The notes: generated by a model from the sequence alone, not told the origin. Positions 52,335-62,082 are shown, numbered from the stretch's first letter. The stretch: DNA of 64,000 bases from Streptomyces asiaticus (GCF_018138715.1 NZ_JAGSHX010000006.1:3348001-3412000), one strand, 5' to 3'. Numbers and translations: made by a program.

Positions 52335-52400
52335 CGGGGCTCTGGGACCCCAACGGCGTGACGGGGCCCAACGGCGTAACGGCCTCTGACGGCGCGACGG
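52326..52400. repeat. Four ACGGCGTRACGG-like units spanning the kinase stop codon
   Basis: Units start at 52326 (contains the TAA stop), 52353, 52371 and 52389, mostly 18 bp apart. They occupy the gap between the convergent kinase and response-regulator genes. No long terminator stem is obvious. Confidence 0.75.
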
Positions 52401-52445
52401 AACCCCTGACGGCCTGAGCGGCACGTGGGATGGCCGCACGCCGCC

Positions 52446-53051
52446 TTACAGCCAGCCCGCCTCGCGGGCGATCCGGATGGCGTCCACCCGGTTGCGGGCG
52501 TCCAGCTTGGTCACGGCGGACGTCAGATAGTTGCGCACCGTGCCCACCGACAGAAACAGCTTGGCCGCGATCTGCCCGGAGTCCTCGCCCTTCGCGGCGA
52601 ACCGCAGGACCTCCAGCTCCCGTGGGGTCAGCGGCTGTGGGCCGTCGTCCAGGGCGGCCAGCGCGAGCTGGGGATCGATCACCCGCTCGCCCTTGGCGAC
52701 GGCCCGGATGGCGTCGCTCAGCTTCTCCGGGCTGCTGTCCTTCAGCAGAAAGCCGGAGACATGGGCGGCCAGCGCCCGGCGCAGATTTCCGGGGCGGCCG
52801 AGGCTGGTGAGCATCATGGTGCGGCATTCGGGGACGGCGGTGCTCAATTCGGCCGCGGCGGTGAGCCCGTCCACGCCCGGCAGATCGATGTCGAGCACGG
52901 CGACGTCCGGGCGGAGTTCACGGGCGCGGGGCAGGATTTCGGCCCCGTTGGAGAATTCGGCCACCACATCGATATCCGGTTCGAATTCCAGCAGGGCGAC
53001 CAGTGCCTTGCGCAACATATGCATGTCTTCCGCGATCAGCACCCTGACCAT
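52446..53051 (-). CDS. NarL/LuxR-type response regulator
   Basis: A 201-aa regulator. The receiver (VLIAEDMHMLRKALVALLE) has phospho-Asp54 in VAVLDIDLPGVDG and Lys in GFLLKDSSPEKL. The LuxR-type HTH is LTPRELEVLRFAAKGEDSGQ followed by LFLSVGTVRNYLTSAVTKL. The class matches the HisKA_3 kinase at 51099, which points toward it from the other strand, an uncommon convergent layout for a cognate pair. It may control the RiPP locus or the acyl-AMP-ligase gene upstream of it (inference). Confidence 0.9.
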   Translation of the reverse strand: MVRVLIAEDMHMLRKALVALLEFEPDIDVVAEFSNGAEILPRARELRPDVAVLDIDLPGVDGLTAAAELSTAVPECRTMMLTSLGRPGNLRRALAAHVSGFLLKDSSPEKLSDAIRAVAKGERVIDPQLALAALDDGPQPLTPRELEVLRFAAKGEDSGQIAAKLFLSVGTVRNYLTSAVTKLDARNRVDAIRIAREAGWL

Positions 53052-53191
53052 GCCGCCCCCTGCTTTCCCCGCCCGGCCTCTCCCCGCAGGGGGATTATTC
53101 CCCCGCCCTCTCGGTCATTCCATCGATTCGCGGGGAAATACGCCCGTCGAACGCTCATCCCGTAGCGCGAACGCGACCGCGCGCCCCCTAT

Positions 53192-54835
53192 TCACGCCGC
53201 ACCACCCCGGCAGGGCTCACCGACCCCCGGCCCGAACTCGGCGTGCAGCGCGCGCACTTCGCCCCGCAGATAGCGCTCGCGCAGCAGGGCGCGCCGGATC
53301 TTGGCGGTTCCCGCCCCGCGCACGGTGCCGGGGCGCACCAGCAGCAGCGCGCCGGTCTCGACCCCGAACTCCTCCGCGATCAGGGCGCGGATCCGGGCCG
53401 CCAGCCGGGGCAGCCCGGTGCGCGCCCCGCCCGCCGTACGGACCACCTCCTGGACGACCACCAGCGTCCCCGCGCCGGGCCCGGCGCAGAACACCCGGGC
53501 CGATCCCAGCGCCTTCGCGCAGCCCAGCAGTTCGCGCTCCACGTCCTGGGGGTGCAGGGTGTGGCCGTCCACCAGGAGGGCGTCACGGACCCGGCCGGTC
53601 ATCCGGAGCTGGCCGTTGACCGTAAGGCCGAGATCGCCGGTGCGCAGAAAGCCGCCAGGGCCCTCGGCGACCCGGGCGGCGAACAGCAGCGCGGTGTCCG
53701 ACGGACCGCCCCAGTGGCCGGTGGCCACGGCGGGGCCGCGCACCCAGATCTCCCCGGGCGCCCCGTCCGGCAGCCGGCGCCCGGTCAGCGGGTCGACCAC
53801 GGCGAAGTCCGCGCCCGGCACCGGTGCGCGCCCCCTGGCCAGCGGCACCGGCGCCCCCTCGGCCGGGACGTACCCCGCCACCAGGGTGCCCGGACGCAGG
53901 CCCAGCGGGGCGCAGCGGTGGGGGAAGGCGGCCATGGTCCCGGCCGAGACCGGCTCCCCGGCGTTCAGCGCGGTACGCCAGCGGGAGAGGTCGAGCCCGG
54001 CCGGTGGCTCGTCGCCGAGGAGGGCGGCGCAGCGGGCGTGGAGGATGTCGGGCGCGAGGGTTTCGGTGATGCCGTGGCGGCTGATGGCGCGCAGCCAGCC
54101 GAGCGGATCGGTGCGGTACGGCTCCGCCGGAAGGGTCACGGCGGTGGCACCGAGCCATAAGGGGTGCAGCACCTGCCCGATCAGGCCGGGGGTGTGGTGG
54201 CGGGGCAGCCAGCCGCCGATCCGGGAGCGGCGGTCGGTGCCGAGCGTTCGCCGCAGCCCGGCCATGGCCGCCGTAAGGTTGCCATGGGTCAGCAGGGCGC
54301 CGCGGGGGGCGGTGGCGGGCCCGGAGTCGTAGGCGAGCAGCGCGAGGCTGTCGGCGGTGGTGCGGAGGGGTTGCCGGGGTGCGTCGGCGCCCGCGTCGGG
54401 GCGGAGTCCGTCGACGGCTAGGCAGGTCAGACCGGCGCGGCCGATTCGGGAGAGCCGGCGGGAGGTCTCGGTGGCGTGGGCGGTCTCGGTGAGGACGAGG
54501 TCCACGACGGCGTCCCGGACGATCGAGGCGGTGCGCTCGGCATCGGTCCGGGAGGCGGACGGCGCGGGCACGGGCACCGCGACGGCCCCCGCGTACAGAC
54601 AGCCGAGCAGCGCCACCGCGGCGCACGGACCGGGGTCCATGGCGAGCAGCACCCGGCGGCCGGTGGCGTCCCGGGCGCGCAGCCAGGCGGCCACGGCTTC
54701 GGCACGGGCGTCGAGCGCGGCGTAGGACACGCGGTGTTCGGTGCCATCGGGGGCGGGGTGGGCGAGCGCCGTGCCGTCGGGGCACCGGAGGACCCGTTCC
54801 TTCAGGGCCTCGGCCAGATTCGCGTATCGCGGCAT
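53192..54835 (-). CDS. AMP-binding (fatty acyl-AMP ligase-like) protein
   Basis: A 547-aa ANL-superfamily enzyme of the FAAL/FadD32 type. The start NLAEALKERVLRCPDGTALA is typical. The phosphate loop is degenerate (LLAYDSGPATAPRGALLTHG, with Asp for the usual Thr). Later motifs are kept: AGYVPAEGAPV (A5-like), GEIWVRGPAVATGHWG, FLRTGDLGLTVNGQLRMTGR and the C-terminal Lys in GTAKIRRALLRERYLRG. It would adenylate a fatty or aryl acid for loading on a carrier protein, but no carrier protein, PKS or NRPS is adjacent. ATG 54835 has GGGAG upstream; an in-frame start at 54910 lacks this. Confidence 0.82.
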   Translation of the reverse strand: MPRYANLAEALKERVLRCPDGTALAHPAPDGTEHRVSYAALDARAEAVAAWLRARDATGRRVLLAMDPGPCAAVALLGCLYAGAVAVPVPAPSASRTDAERTASIVRDAVVDLVLTETAHATETSRRLSRIGRAGLTCLAVDGLRPDAGADAPRQPLRTTADSLALLAYDSGPATAPRGALLTHGNLTAAMAGLRRTLGTDRRSRIGGWLPRHHTPGLIGQVLHPLWLGATAVTLPAEPYRTDPLGWLRAISRHGITETLAPDILHARCAALLGDEPPAGLDLSRWRTALNAGEPVSAGTMAAFPHRCAPLGLRPGTLVAGYVPAEGAPVPLARGRAPVPGADFAVVDPLTGRRLPDGAPGEIWVRGPAVATGHWGGPSDTALLFAARVAEGPGGFLRTGDLGLTVNGQLRMTGRVRDALLVDGHTLHPQDVERELLGCAKALGSARVFCAGPGAGTLVVVQEVVRTAGGARTGLPRLAARIRALIAEEFGVETGALLLVRPGTVRGAGTAKIRRALLRERYLRGEVRALHAEFGPGVGEPCRGGAA

Positions 54836-55025
54836 TCGCAACTCCCGGGCACCCGGTGTCGAAAAGGGGCCCACAGTCTCGAAGCGCCACCTCGAAGCCG
54901 ACTTGATCAACGGTGAGGAGCGCGCCCCGGTCCTCGGCGGGGGTCCGTCGGCGGCCCGACCTGCCGCATCGGCGCGGGTCCGGCAGTGGCCCGCCGGGGC
55001 CTCGCGGCCCCGTCGTCAGCCGTCA

Positions 55026-56291
55026 TCAGCGCGCCCTGCGGTTGACCCGGACGGTCCAGCCCCCGTCGGCGGCGCGGCCCGCCACCGTGATCCGTACGGA
55101 GTCCTCCTTGACCGACATGCTGTCCCCGACGCCGAGGGGGGCGTCGGCGAGTTCGGGGTAGACCGACTCGTTCCAGCAGGCGGAGGTGGCGGGGTGGCCG
55201 TCCAGCACCTGGACGGGGCCGTCGCCCGACGCCTTGTCGTTGTGGACGCGGTAGACCAGCACGCCCTCGGTGCAGGTGCCCGCGTCGTTGCCGCGGCCGC
55301 CGCGCGCCTCGATGGCCAGCGCGGTGGTGGGCCCGGTGCGGACCACGACCAGCCGGGTGCGGGTGTCTCCACCGGACCGGCCGCGCGCCATGGGGGTGGC
55401 CAGGGGCTGGAGGGTGTAGCGGCGCGGTCCGGTGGCGCGGTCGCACGCCACCTGGCGCCCGCCGAGCCAGCCGAGCTTCCACTTGTGCCAGCCGAACGGA
55501 TCGGGTGCCATGCCGAACTGGCTTCCCATCAGATCCCAGTCGCCGACGTAGGTGTCCCATTCGGCGTTGCCGTCGGTGTCCTTCGGCCGGTGGTAGAGGT
55601 CGGGAAGGTCGAAGACGTGCCCGGTCTCATGGGCCAGCACATTGCGGTCCGGCGGATGGTGCTCGAAAACGGTGACCAGTCGGCGCAGATCGACACCGTC
55701 CGCGCGCAGTGGCTTTTCGAAGTTGACCACTTTCGTCGCGTCGGCGTCCACACCGGGGGCGTCGGGGTCGGCGACCAGATAGACGAGGTCGTAGCGGGCG
55801 AAGTCGAGGTGCGGATCGGCGGCGGCGATGGCGTCACGCAGATAGGCGGCGCGGCGCTGGGCGTTCCAGTCGCGCTGTATGGCGTACGCGGTGGAGCGCC
55901 GGGGCATGGTGATCCAGCGCCGCAGCGGATGCACCCGTAAGCCGAACTTCCCGTAGGAGGCCCGTTTGAAGAAATCGGGGGTCGCGGGGATGTGGTCGGC
56001 GGCCAGCTGGGCGGGGGTCACCCGGGGCCGGGCGTCCGGGAAGGACAGGAAGACCATCGCCGCGTCCAGGCGGCGGACCGGGCGCGGATAGCGGGAGTTC
56101 CAGGTGTCCACGCCCTCCGAGTGATGGGCATCGGTGCGTTCCAGGTCACAGGGGCCGCCGGGGCCGGCCGCGACCGCCGGACCCGCCACCACGGTGGTCG
56201 CGATGAGCGCGCTCAGCGAGGTGAGCAGGGCTCCGGTCCGACGCAGCCGAGGCTGCCGGTGCACCCCCTCGGGTACCTGAGGACGCACCAT
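55026..56291 (-). CDS. Secreted M6-like metalloprotease
   Basis: A 421-aa exported protease. A signal peptide after an Arg-rich start (RRTGALLTSLSALIATTVVA) is followed by the mature M6-type domain with the zinc site NVLAHETGHVFDLPDLYH (HExxH plus downstream Asp) and DLMGSQFG as the Met-turn region. Cysteines (GPCDLE, QVACDR, GTCTEG, SACWNE) probably pair outside the cell. ATG 56291 has GGGAGGT directly upstream; an in-frame start at 56414 precedes unrelated sequence. Being secreted, it could be a general exoprotease; removal of a RiPP leader outside the cell is possible but unsupported. Confidence 0.85.
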   Translation of the reverse strand: MVRPQVPEGVHRQPRLRRTGALLTSLSALIATTVVAGPAVAAGPGGPCDLERTDAHHSEGVDTWNSRYPRPVRRLDAAMVFLSFPDARPRVTPAQLAADHIPATPDFFKRASYGKFGLRVHPLRRWITMPRRSTAYAIQRDWNAQRRAAYLRDAIAAADPHLDFARYDLVYLVADPDAPGVDADATKVVNFEKPLRADGVDLRRLVTVFEHHPPDRNVLAHETGHVFDLPDLYHRPKDTDGNAEWDTYVGDWDLMGSQFGMAPDPFGWHKWKLGWLGGRQVACDRATGPRRYTLQPLATPMARGRSGGDTRTRLVVVRTGPTTALAIEARGGRGNDAGTCTEGVLVYRVHNDKASGDGPVQVLDGHPATSACWNESVYPELADAPLGVGDSMSVKEDSVRITVAGRAADGGWTVRVNRRAR

Positions 56292-56660
56292 GTCGACCTC
56301 CCGGGCGTAGTCGGAACACCCACTCCACCCTGAGGTGAATTGGCGGGGTACGCCCTGTTGAGTTGGGCTGGTCGAGTGAAGAGGCCGCGATCCGGGTACG
56401 TAACAGACGGTCACAATCGGTCAGAGCGGCTGTTGGCCCGCGCAGAGTCGAACAGATACGACCAAACACATTGTCAAGGTGGCGGTGAGCGCGATGACAT
56501 CGATGGAACGCCCGGAGTACGAGCCCCTATGATCGGCACATTTCCAGCGGGGAATCCCCCTTCAGGCAGGCATTTACGGTCGGCCCGGCACCCGGTGTGA
56601 GACATGCACAAGATGTGTACGAACAACCTGGAAACAACAGACGCCACCTGGGAGCGAGCG
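56292..56660. other. Divergent intergenic region between protease and GGDEF-EAL genes
   Basis: This 369-bp region is less G+C-rich in its centre. A direct repeat CGGTCA (56409 and 56417) is visible. If the GGDEF-EAL protein starts at ATG 56604, the right 57 bp are coding. No operator or promoter can be named with confidence. Confidence 0.4.
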
Positions 56661-58679
56661 GTGAGCGGAACCCCCGACGGGCAGGGACGCGCCCCGGGCG
56701 CGACACTGCCGACGATCACAGAGCGTGAGGCCATGCCGAGCGTCCTCCCGGTCGCGGAGGACCCCGGCGCACCACGTCCGGCCCCCGGCGCGCCGTCGGT
56801 CCTGGGCACGCCCCCGGCCCCCGGCACGCCCCCGGGCGCGGGGCACCCAACGGGGCATACCACCGGGCCCACGGCGGGGCATACCGCCGATCCCGCCACC
56901 GGTCCCGCCACCGGCCATACCGCCGGGCCCGCCACCGGGCATACCACCGGTCCCGCCACCGGTCCCACGGCCGGGCACGCGACCGGCCCCGTGCCCGGCG
57001 ACTACCGCGCCGCCTTCAACGTGGCGCGCCTCGCCATGGCCGTCCTCGACCGCGAGGGCAGGGTGCTCGACGCCAACCCCGCGCTCGGCGCCCTGCTCGG
57101 CACCGATCCGGCCCTGCTGATCACCCGCAGCGCGGCGGACCTGGCCGATCTGCGCGAGGATCCGCGCACCTGGCGGGAGTACCGGGACGTCCTCGGCGGC
57201 CGTGCCGCGCGGCTGCGCCGCACCCGGCGGCTGCGGCGCTCCGACGGCCATGCCCTGTGGGCCGAGATCACCGTCGAGCCCGCGCCGGACAGTTGCAGTC
57301 TGCTGCTGTCGATGGCCGACATCAGCGACCAGCGGGATCTCCAGGGGCGGCTGCGCCATCTTCAGATGCACGACCCGGTGACCCGGCTGCCCAACCGCAG
57401 CCTGTTCTTCGAGCGGATGACCAGGGCGCTGGAGGCGGCCACCTACGACCACGGGGGAACCGGCCGGATCGGGCTCTGCTATCTCGACCTGGACGGCTTC
57501 AAGGCGGTCAACGACACCCTCGGCCACCGGGTCGGCGACCGGCTGCTCGGCGCGGTCGCCCAGCGGCTCACCGACTGCGCGGCGCCCGACGGCCATCTGG
57601 TGGCGCGGCTCGGCGGGGACGAGTTCGCCCTGCTGGTCCGCAACTCCACCGGCACCGAGCAGCTGTGCGACCTCGCCCGGACGGTGCTGGCCGCCCTTCA
57701 GGAACCGTTCGACGTGGGCGGACAGCGGCTGTCGGTGTCGGCGAGCATCGGCGTGGTGGAGCGGCCGGCGGCCGGCACCCACACCACCTGGCTGATGCAG
57801 GCCGCGGACACCACGCTGTACTGGGCGAAGGAGGACGGCAAGGCGCGCTGGACCCTCTTCGACCCGGAGCGCAACGCCCATCGGATGACCCGGCAGGCGC
57901 TGTCCAGCACGCTGCGCCCGGCGGTCGAGCGGGACGAGTTCGTGCTCGACTACCAGCCGCTGGTGGGGCTGGGCGACGGGGTGGTCCGGGGGGTGGAGGC
58001 GCTGGTGCGCTGGGACCATCCGCAGTTCGGGCGGCTGTCGCCGAACCGGTTCATCCCGCTGGCCGAGGAGAACGGCGCGATCGTGCCGCTGGGCCGGTGG
58101 GTGCTGCGCACCGCCTGCCGCCAGGCCCGTGCCTGGCAGCTGGCCGAACCGCCGCATCCGCTGGTGGTCAGCGTGAATGTGGCGGTCCGCCAGGTGTGGG
58201 ACTCCGATCTGGTGGCCGATGTCGGCGCGATCCTGGCGGAGACCGGGCTGCCGCCGCATCTGCTCCAGCTGGAGCTGACCGAGTCGGCGGTGATGGGGTC
58301 CACGGGGCGGCCGCTTCAGGCGCTTCAGGCGCTCAGCGACATGGGGGTGGCCATCGCGATCGACGACTTCGGGACGGGCTACTCCAACCTCGCCTATCTC
58401 AGCCGGCTGCCGGTCTCCACGCTCAAGCTGGACGGCTCGTTCGTCCAGGGGTTCCGGGCGGAGGAGCATCCGAATCCGGCCGACGAGACCATCGTCGAGG
58501 CGCTGGTGCAGCTCGCGCACCGGCTGGGCCTCACGGTGACGGCCGAGTGTGTGGAGAGCGCCGAGCAGGCGGAGCGGCTGAGGCGGATCGGCTGCGATAC
58601 GGGACAGGGGTGGTTCTACTCCCGTCCGGTGCCGCCGGACCGCATCCAGGCGATGATCACCTGCCCGGCGCCGGGTTAG
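56661..58679 (+). CDS. PAS-GGDEF-EAL cyclic-di-GMP protein with a repeat-rich N-terminus
   Basis: A 672-aa cytoplasmic protein (GTG start; ATG 56604 possible). Residues ~50-110 are a Gly/Thr/Pro/Ala repeat ([17 protein letters not shown]) of no known fold. Then come a PAS domain ([20 protein letters not shown]), a GGDEF domain with intact [11 protein letters not shown] and the LTRLPNR-like [14 protein letters not shown], and an EAL domain with [37 protein letters not shown] and [10 protein letters not shown]. Both catalytic sites look complete, so it may make and degrade c-di-GMP, the signal that works through BldD in Streptomyces development. Its stop overlaps the convergent monooxygenase stop by 4 nt. 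Confidence 0.92.
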   Translation: MSGTPDGQGRAPGATLPTITEREAMPSVLPVAEDPGAPRPAPGAPSVLGTPPAPGTPPGAGHPTGHTTGPTAGHTADPATGPATGHTAGPATGHTTGPATGPTAGHATGPVPGDYRAAFNVARLAMAVLDREGRVLDANPALGALLGTDPALLITRSAADLADLREDPRTWREYRDVLGGRAARLRRTRRLRRSDGHALWAEITVEPAPDSCSLLLSMADISDQRDLQGRLRHLQMHDPVTRLPNRSLFFERMTRALEAATYDHGGTGRIGLCYLDLDGFKAVNDTLGHRVGDRLLGAVAQRLTDCAAPDGHLVARLGGDEFALLVRNSTGTEQLCDLARTVLAALQEPFDVGGQRLSVSASIGVVERPAAGTHTTWLMQAADTTLYWAKEDGKARWTLFDPERNAHRMTRQALSSTLRPAVERDEFVLDYQPLVGLGDGVVRGVEALVRWDHPQFGRLSPNRFIPLAEENGAIVPLGRWVLRTACRQARAWQLAEPPHPLVVSVNVAVRQVWDSDLVADVGAILAETGLPPHLLQLELTESAVMGSTGRPLQALQALSDMGVAIAIDDFGTGYSNLAYLSRLPVSTLKLDGSFVQGFRAEEHPNPADETIVEALVQLAHRLGLTVTAECVESAEQAERLRRIGCDTGQGWFYSRPVPPDRIQAMITCPAPG

Positions 58680-59806
58680 GGCTGCTCCGTCTGCGCCGTC
58701 GGCAGATCGTAGGCATCGGCGATCAGCTCGTACGAGCGCAGACGGGCGGCACGGCCGTGGGCATTGGCCGTGATCTTGACCTCGTCCGCTCCGGTGCGCT
58801 TGATCAGCCCGTCGAGCCCCTCGCGGACCTGGTCCGGGCTGCCGTACTCGACATTGGCGAGCCAGCTGTTGATGAAGTCGCGCTCGATCTCGTTGAACTC
58901 GTACCCCTCGGCCTCCTCGGGCGTCGGCACCAGGCCGGGGCGTCCGGTGCGCAGCCGGATCATGGCCAGGGCGCCGGTGAGCACCTGGCGGTGGGCCTCC
59001 TTCTCGTCCTCGGCGGCGAAGGCCGAGACGCCGATCGAGGCGTACGGCTTGTCCAGCACGGCGGACGGCCGGAAGGTCTCGCGGTAGAGGTCGAGCGCGG
59101 GGACGGTGTTGGCCGCGGAGAAGTGGTGGGCGAAGGAGAACGGCAGGCCGAGCATCCCGGCGAGCCGGGCGCTGAACCCGCTCGAGCCCAGCAGCCAGAC
59201 CGACGGCCGGTCGGCGGACTGGACCCCGCCGAGCACGGTGCCCTGCACCGGCCCCGGCACCGCGTGGATACGGGCGTAGCGGTGGCCGTCGGGGAAGTCG
59301 TCGTCGAGGAAGCGGGTCAGCTCGGCGAGCTGCTGGGGGAAGTCGTCGGCGCCCTCGCGCAGCCGCTCGGTACGGCGCAGCGCGGCGGCCGTGGCCCCGT
59401 CGGTGCCGGGCGCACGGCCGAGGCCGAGGTCCACCCGGCCGGGGGCGAGCGCCTCCAGGGTGCCGAACTGCTCGGCGATGACCAGCGGGGCGTGATTGGG
59501 GAGCATCACCCCGCCGGAGCCCAGCCGGATCCGCTCGGTGTGCGCGGCGAGATGGGCGAGGATCACCGCCGGGGAGGAGCTGGCGACCCCGGGCATGGAG
59601 TGGTGCTCGGCGACCCAGAAGCGCTGGAAGCCCCGGCGCTCGGCGAGCCGGGCGAGCTCGGTGGTGGTCCGCAGCGCCTCGGCGGCCGTCACCCCGCTGC
59701 CGACGGTCGCGAGGTCCAGCACCGACAGGGGCACCGGTGCGCTGCCGAGGGGCCGGGCCCGGATGGGGTCGCGCTGGTCGTCTCGCCGGTCCTGCTCATC
59801 GGCCAC
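58676..59806 (-). CDS. Luciferase-like flavin monooxygenase (LLM class)
   Basis: A 376-aa bacterial-luciferase-fold protein: [13 protein letters not shown] at the start, [19 protein letters not shown] (EHH motif), [31 protein letters not shown], and [16 protein letters not shown]. It would use reduced flavin and oxygen on an unknown small molecule. GTG 59806 is preferred, with GGAGGC 9 nt upstream, over an in-frame start at 59830. The TAA stop shares 4 nt with the TAG stop of the opposite gene. Confidence 0.9.
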   Translation of the reverse strand: MADEQDRRDDQRDPIRARPLGSAPVPLSVLDLATVGSGVTAAEALRTTTELARLAERRGFQRFWVAEHHSMPGVASSSPAVILAHLAAHTERIRLGSGGVMLPNHAPLVIAEQFGTLEALAPGRVDLGLGRAPGTDGATAAALRRTERLREGADDFPQQLAELTRFLDDDFPDGHRYARIHAVPGPVQGTVLGGVQSADRPSVWLLGSSGFSARLAGMLGLPFSFAHHFSAANTVPALDLYRETFRPSAVLDKPYASIGVSAFAAEDEKEAHRQVLTGALAMIRLRTGRPGLVPTPEEAEGYEFNEIERDFINSWLANVEYGSPDQVREGLDGLIKRTGADEVKITANAHGRAARLRSYELIADAYDLPTAQTEQP

Positions 59807-59974
59807 GGTGGCCCGCCTCCCTGGTCGCACTGCGCGGTGCGCGTATGTCGTGTGCGTGTGCGGCGGTGCGCCGCCACGCCTCTGCGTCTACCGGCGACAT
59901 TCAACCGGAGAAAGGCTCCGCTTTATTCCCGGCCCCGGCCCCGGCCCTCGTTCCCCGGCCTCCGGAGAACGGCC

Positions 59975-60015
59975 GGGCCCGCCGCCACCTGGGGAGGAGG
60001 TGTGGCGGCGGACCC
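59975..60015 (-). terminator. Hairpin terminator after the phosphoesterase gene
   Basis: Arms 59975-59988 and 60002-60015 pair over 14 bp with one mismatch and a 13-nt loop, 36 bp beyond the phosphoesterase stop. Confidence 0.7.
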
Positions 60016-60050
60016 GACGACGGTGTGCCGCGCGCTCGCGCGGAACGGGC

Positions 60051-61925
60051 CTAGCCCGCGGTCCCCGCGGTGCGGCGGCGGTGGAGGGCCAGCGCCGTAC
60101 CGGCGCCGCCGAGCACCAGCACACCCGCCGTGAGGCCGATGGGCAGGGCGGCGGACATGCCCTTGTCGTCGGCGAGACGCCGGGTGGTCAGGGCGTCGGC
60201 GGCCGCGGCGTTCACGATCGGGGCGTGGGCGGCCAGGGCGGAGGTCGTGTAGTGACCGGCCTTGTGGACCGACGCGACCGAGCCGTCGGACTTCAGCAGC
60301 ACCTGGGTGTTGTTGGGGTGACGGAAGTCGAAGAGCCCGGAGAGGGTGTTCGCCCGGCGGTCGAAGGAGGCGTCGCCGATCCGGCCGGTGTGCCAGTTGT
60401 CCTCGATGAAGCGGGTGATCGAGGTCTGCTCGGTCTGGGTGTGGTCAACCTTGTTGGACTTGCTGAAGGGCGAGATCACCAGCAGCGGCTGCCGGGGGCC
60501 GGGGCCACAGCGGTCCTGGTAGCCGCCCGCGGGCTTCGGAGCGGACTGGCAGGCGGGGCTGTCGGTGGCCTTGCCGTTGGACCCCGTGGTCTTGTCGGTC
60601 GACCCGTTGCGGGGCTTGGCGTACGCGTGGTCGTACCAGCCGTCGCTGTCGTCGTACGCGACGACGATCGCGGTGTCCTTCCACTGCGGCGACTTCTGGA
60701 TCGCATTGATCTGCTCGACCAGGAAGTGCTGCTCGTCGACCGGGTCGGAGTAGGCGGCGTGGCCGTCCTGGTACTCGGCGGCCTTCAGGAAGCTGACGGA
60801 CGGCAGATGGCCCGTCTTGAGCGCCGCGTCGAAGTCGGTGAGGTCGTAGTTGTGGTTGGCCCGGCCGCTGTGCCCGATCTCCTGGACGCTCTTCGGCGGG
60901 AGGTGATGCGGGTTCGCCGTGGACTTGTAGTACTGGAACGGCGCGTGGTGCGGGCTGTAGTCCACCGAGGCGGCGCCGCCGACATTCTTGTGGGTGGTGC
61001 CGGAGCACTTGGCATAGTGGTCCTGCTCACCGTCCCAGGCGGTGCTGGGCCGGAAGCCACCCTGGAACCAGCCCCAGCTCACACCCTTGGCGTTGAGCAG
61101 ATCGCCGACGTTCCGGCCCTTCAGCTGAGCCAGGGCGTTGCCGCTGGTGTGGTCCTTGTTGGAGCAGTCGTCGAAGGCCGGGTCCGGGTCGTTGATCACC
61201 GTGCCGACGCCCTTGGCGTCCGGCGAGGCCACCGTGTACGCGTCCGGCTTGTCGGTCTGCTCGGGGTCCTCGGTGGAGGACTTGGGGTCGGTGGAGATCA
61301 CGCCATGGGTCTGGCCCGAGATCAGCTCCAGCGCCCCGGGGGTGGAGGGACCGTAGGCCGAGCTGAAGGAGCGGTCGCTCATCGCGTAGTGCTGGGCGTA
61401 GTTCCACAGGCCGGTGACGGTGTTTCCGTCGTAGTAGTCCATCACCAGACCGGGCTCGCCGAAGAGCCCGGTGCACTTGCTGACCTCGGTGTTCTCCACG
61501 AACTTATCGGCCTTGCCGCCATTGGCGGCGTACTGCTCGGGACCGTAGGAGTGGTTCTGGTCGCAGGTCATGGCCTGGTCGCTGCGCAGCCGCTTGGGCT
61601 TGTAGAGATTGGGGTTCTTCTCCAGCAGCCCCGCGTTCGCGAGGGTGTCGATGTCCTTGGGGGTGTCCTTGGCCGGCGTGAACTTGGTGCCGTCCGTGTT
61701 CGCCGCCTTGGGGTAGGTGCCGAAGTAGTGGTCGAACGAGATGTTCTCGTCGAAGATCACCACCACATGCTTCACCGGGGTCGCGGTGTGGCCGCCCTTG
61801 GCGGGCGCGGCCCATGCGGGGGCCACCCCGCCCACGGTCGCCAGGGCCGCGGCGCCGGCCAGGGCACCCCAGCGCGCGGCCCGGCCACGCCGTCGGCCGC
61901 CTTCGGATCCTGCCGTGCCGCCCAT
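60051..61925 (-). CDS. Secreted, membrane-anchored acid phosphatase/phospholipase C family protein
   Basis: A 624-aa exported phosphoesterase. The signal peptide follows an Arg-rich start (RRGRAARWGALAGAAALATV). The catalytic domain begins VKHVVVIFDENISFDHYFGT, the metal/nucleophile region of the AcpA/PLC family, and continues through NHSYGPEQYA, SSAYGPSTPGALELISGQTH and VVAYDDSDGWYDH. Near the C-terminus a helix (LPIGLTAGVLVLGGAGTALA) followed by HRRR is a membrane or sortase-less anchor. It probably frees phosphate from phosphomonoesters or phospholipids outside the cell. ATG 61925 is chosen for the GGAGG just upstream; ATG 61940 and 62003 are in frame. Confidence 0.88.
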   Translation of the reverse strand: MGGTAGSEGGRRRGRAARWGALAGAAALATVGGVAPAWAAPAKGGHTATPVKHVVVIFDENISFDHYFGTYPKAANTDGTKFTPAKDTPKDIDTLANAGLLEKNPNLYKPKRLRSDQAMTCDQNHSYGPEQYAANGGKADKFVENTEVSKCTGLFGEPGLVMDYYDGNTVTGLWNYAQHYAMSDRSFSSAYGPSTPGALELISGQTHGVISTDPKSSTEDPEQTDKPDAYTVASPDAKGVGTVINDPDPAFDDCSNKDHTSGNALAQLKGRNVGDLLNAKGVSWGWFQGGFRPSTAWDGEQDHYAKCSGTTHKNVGGAASVDYSPHHAPFQYYKSTANPHHLPPKSVQEIGHSGRANHNYDLTDFDAALKTGHLPSVSFLKAAEYQDGHAAYSDPVDEQHFLVEQINAIQKSPQWKDTAIVVAYDDSDGWYDHAYAKPRNGSTDKTTGSNGKATDSPACQSAPKPAGGYQDRCGPGPRQPLLVISPFSKSNKVDHTQTEQTSITRFIEDNWHTGRIGDASFDRRANTLSGLFDFRHPNNTQVLLKSDGSVASVHKAGHYTTSALAAHAPIVNAAAADALTTRRLADDKGMSAALPIGLTAGVLVLGGAGTALALHRRRTAGTAG

Positions 61926-62082
61926 GCCATGCCTCCACATGATTCGCGTTTCACGCCTGCGCCTGATCCTGTGCCACGGGCAGGACTCTCCGATGGAATC
62001 CATGGAGGCGGCCGAGTGAATAGAGGGTCAGAAGAATCCAAGGAACTCTTGAGGTGTTCTTGACCGGATGGTGGGGCGATGA

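Noticed and set aside
57257..62063. Long plus-strand frames opposite the monooxygenase and phosphoesterase genes
   Set aside because: Val/Gly/Arg-rich shadow frames on the complementary strand of two clear enzymes.
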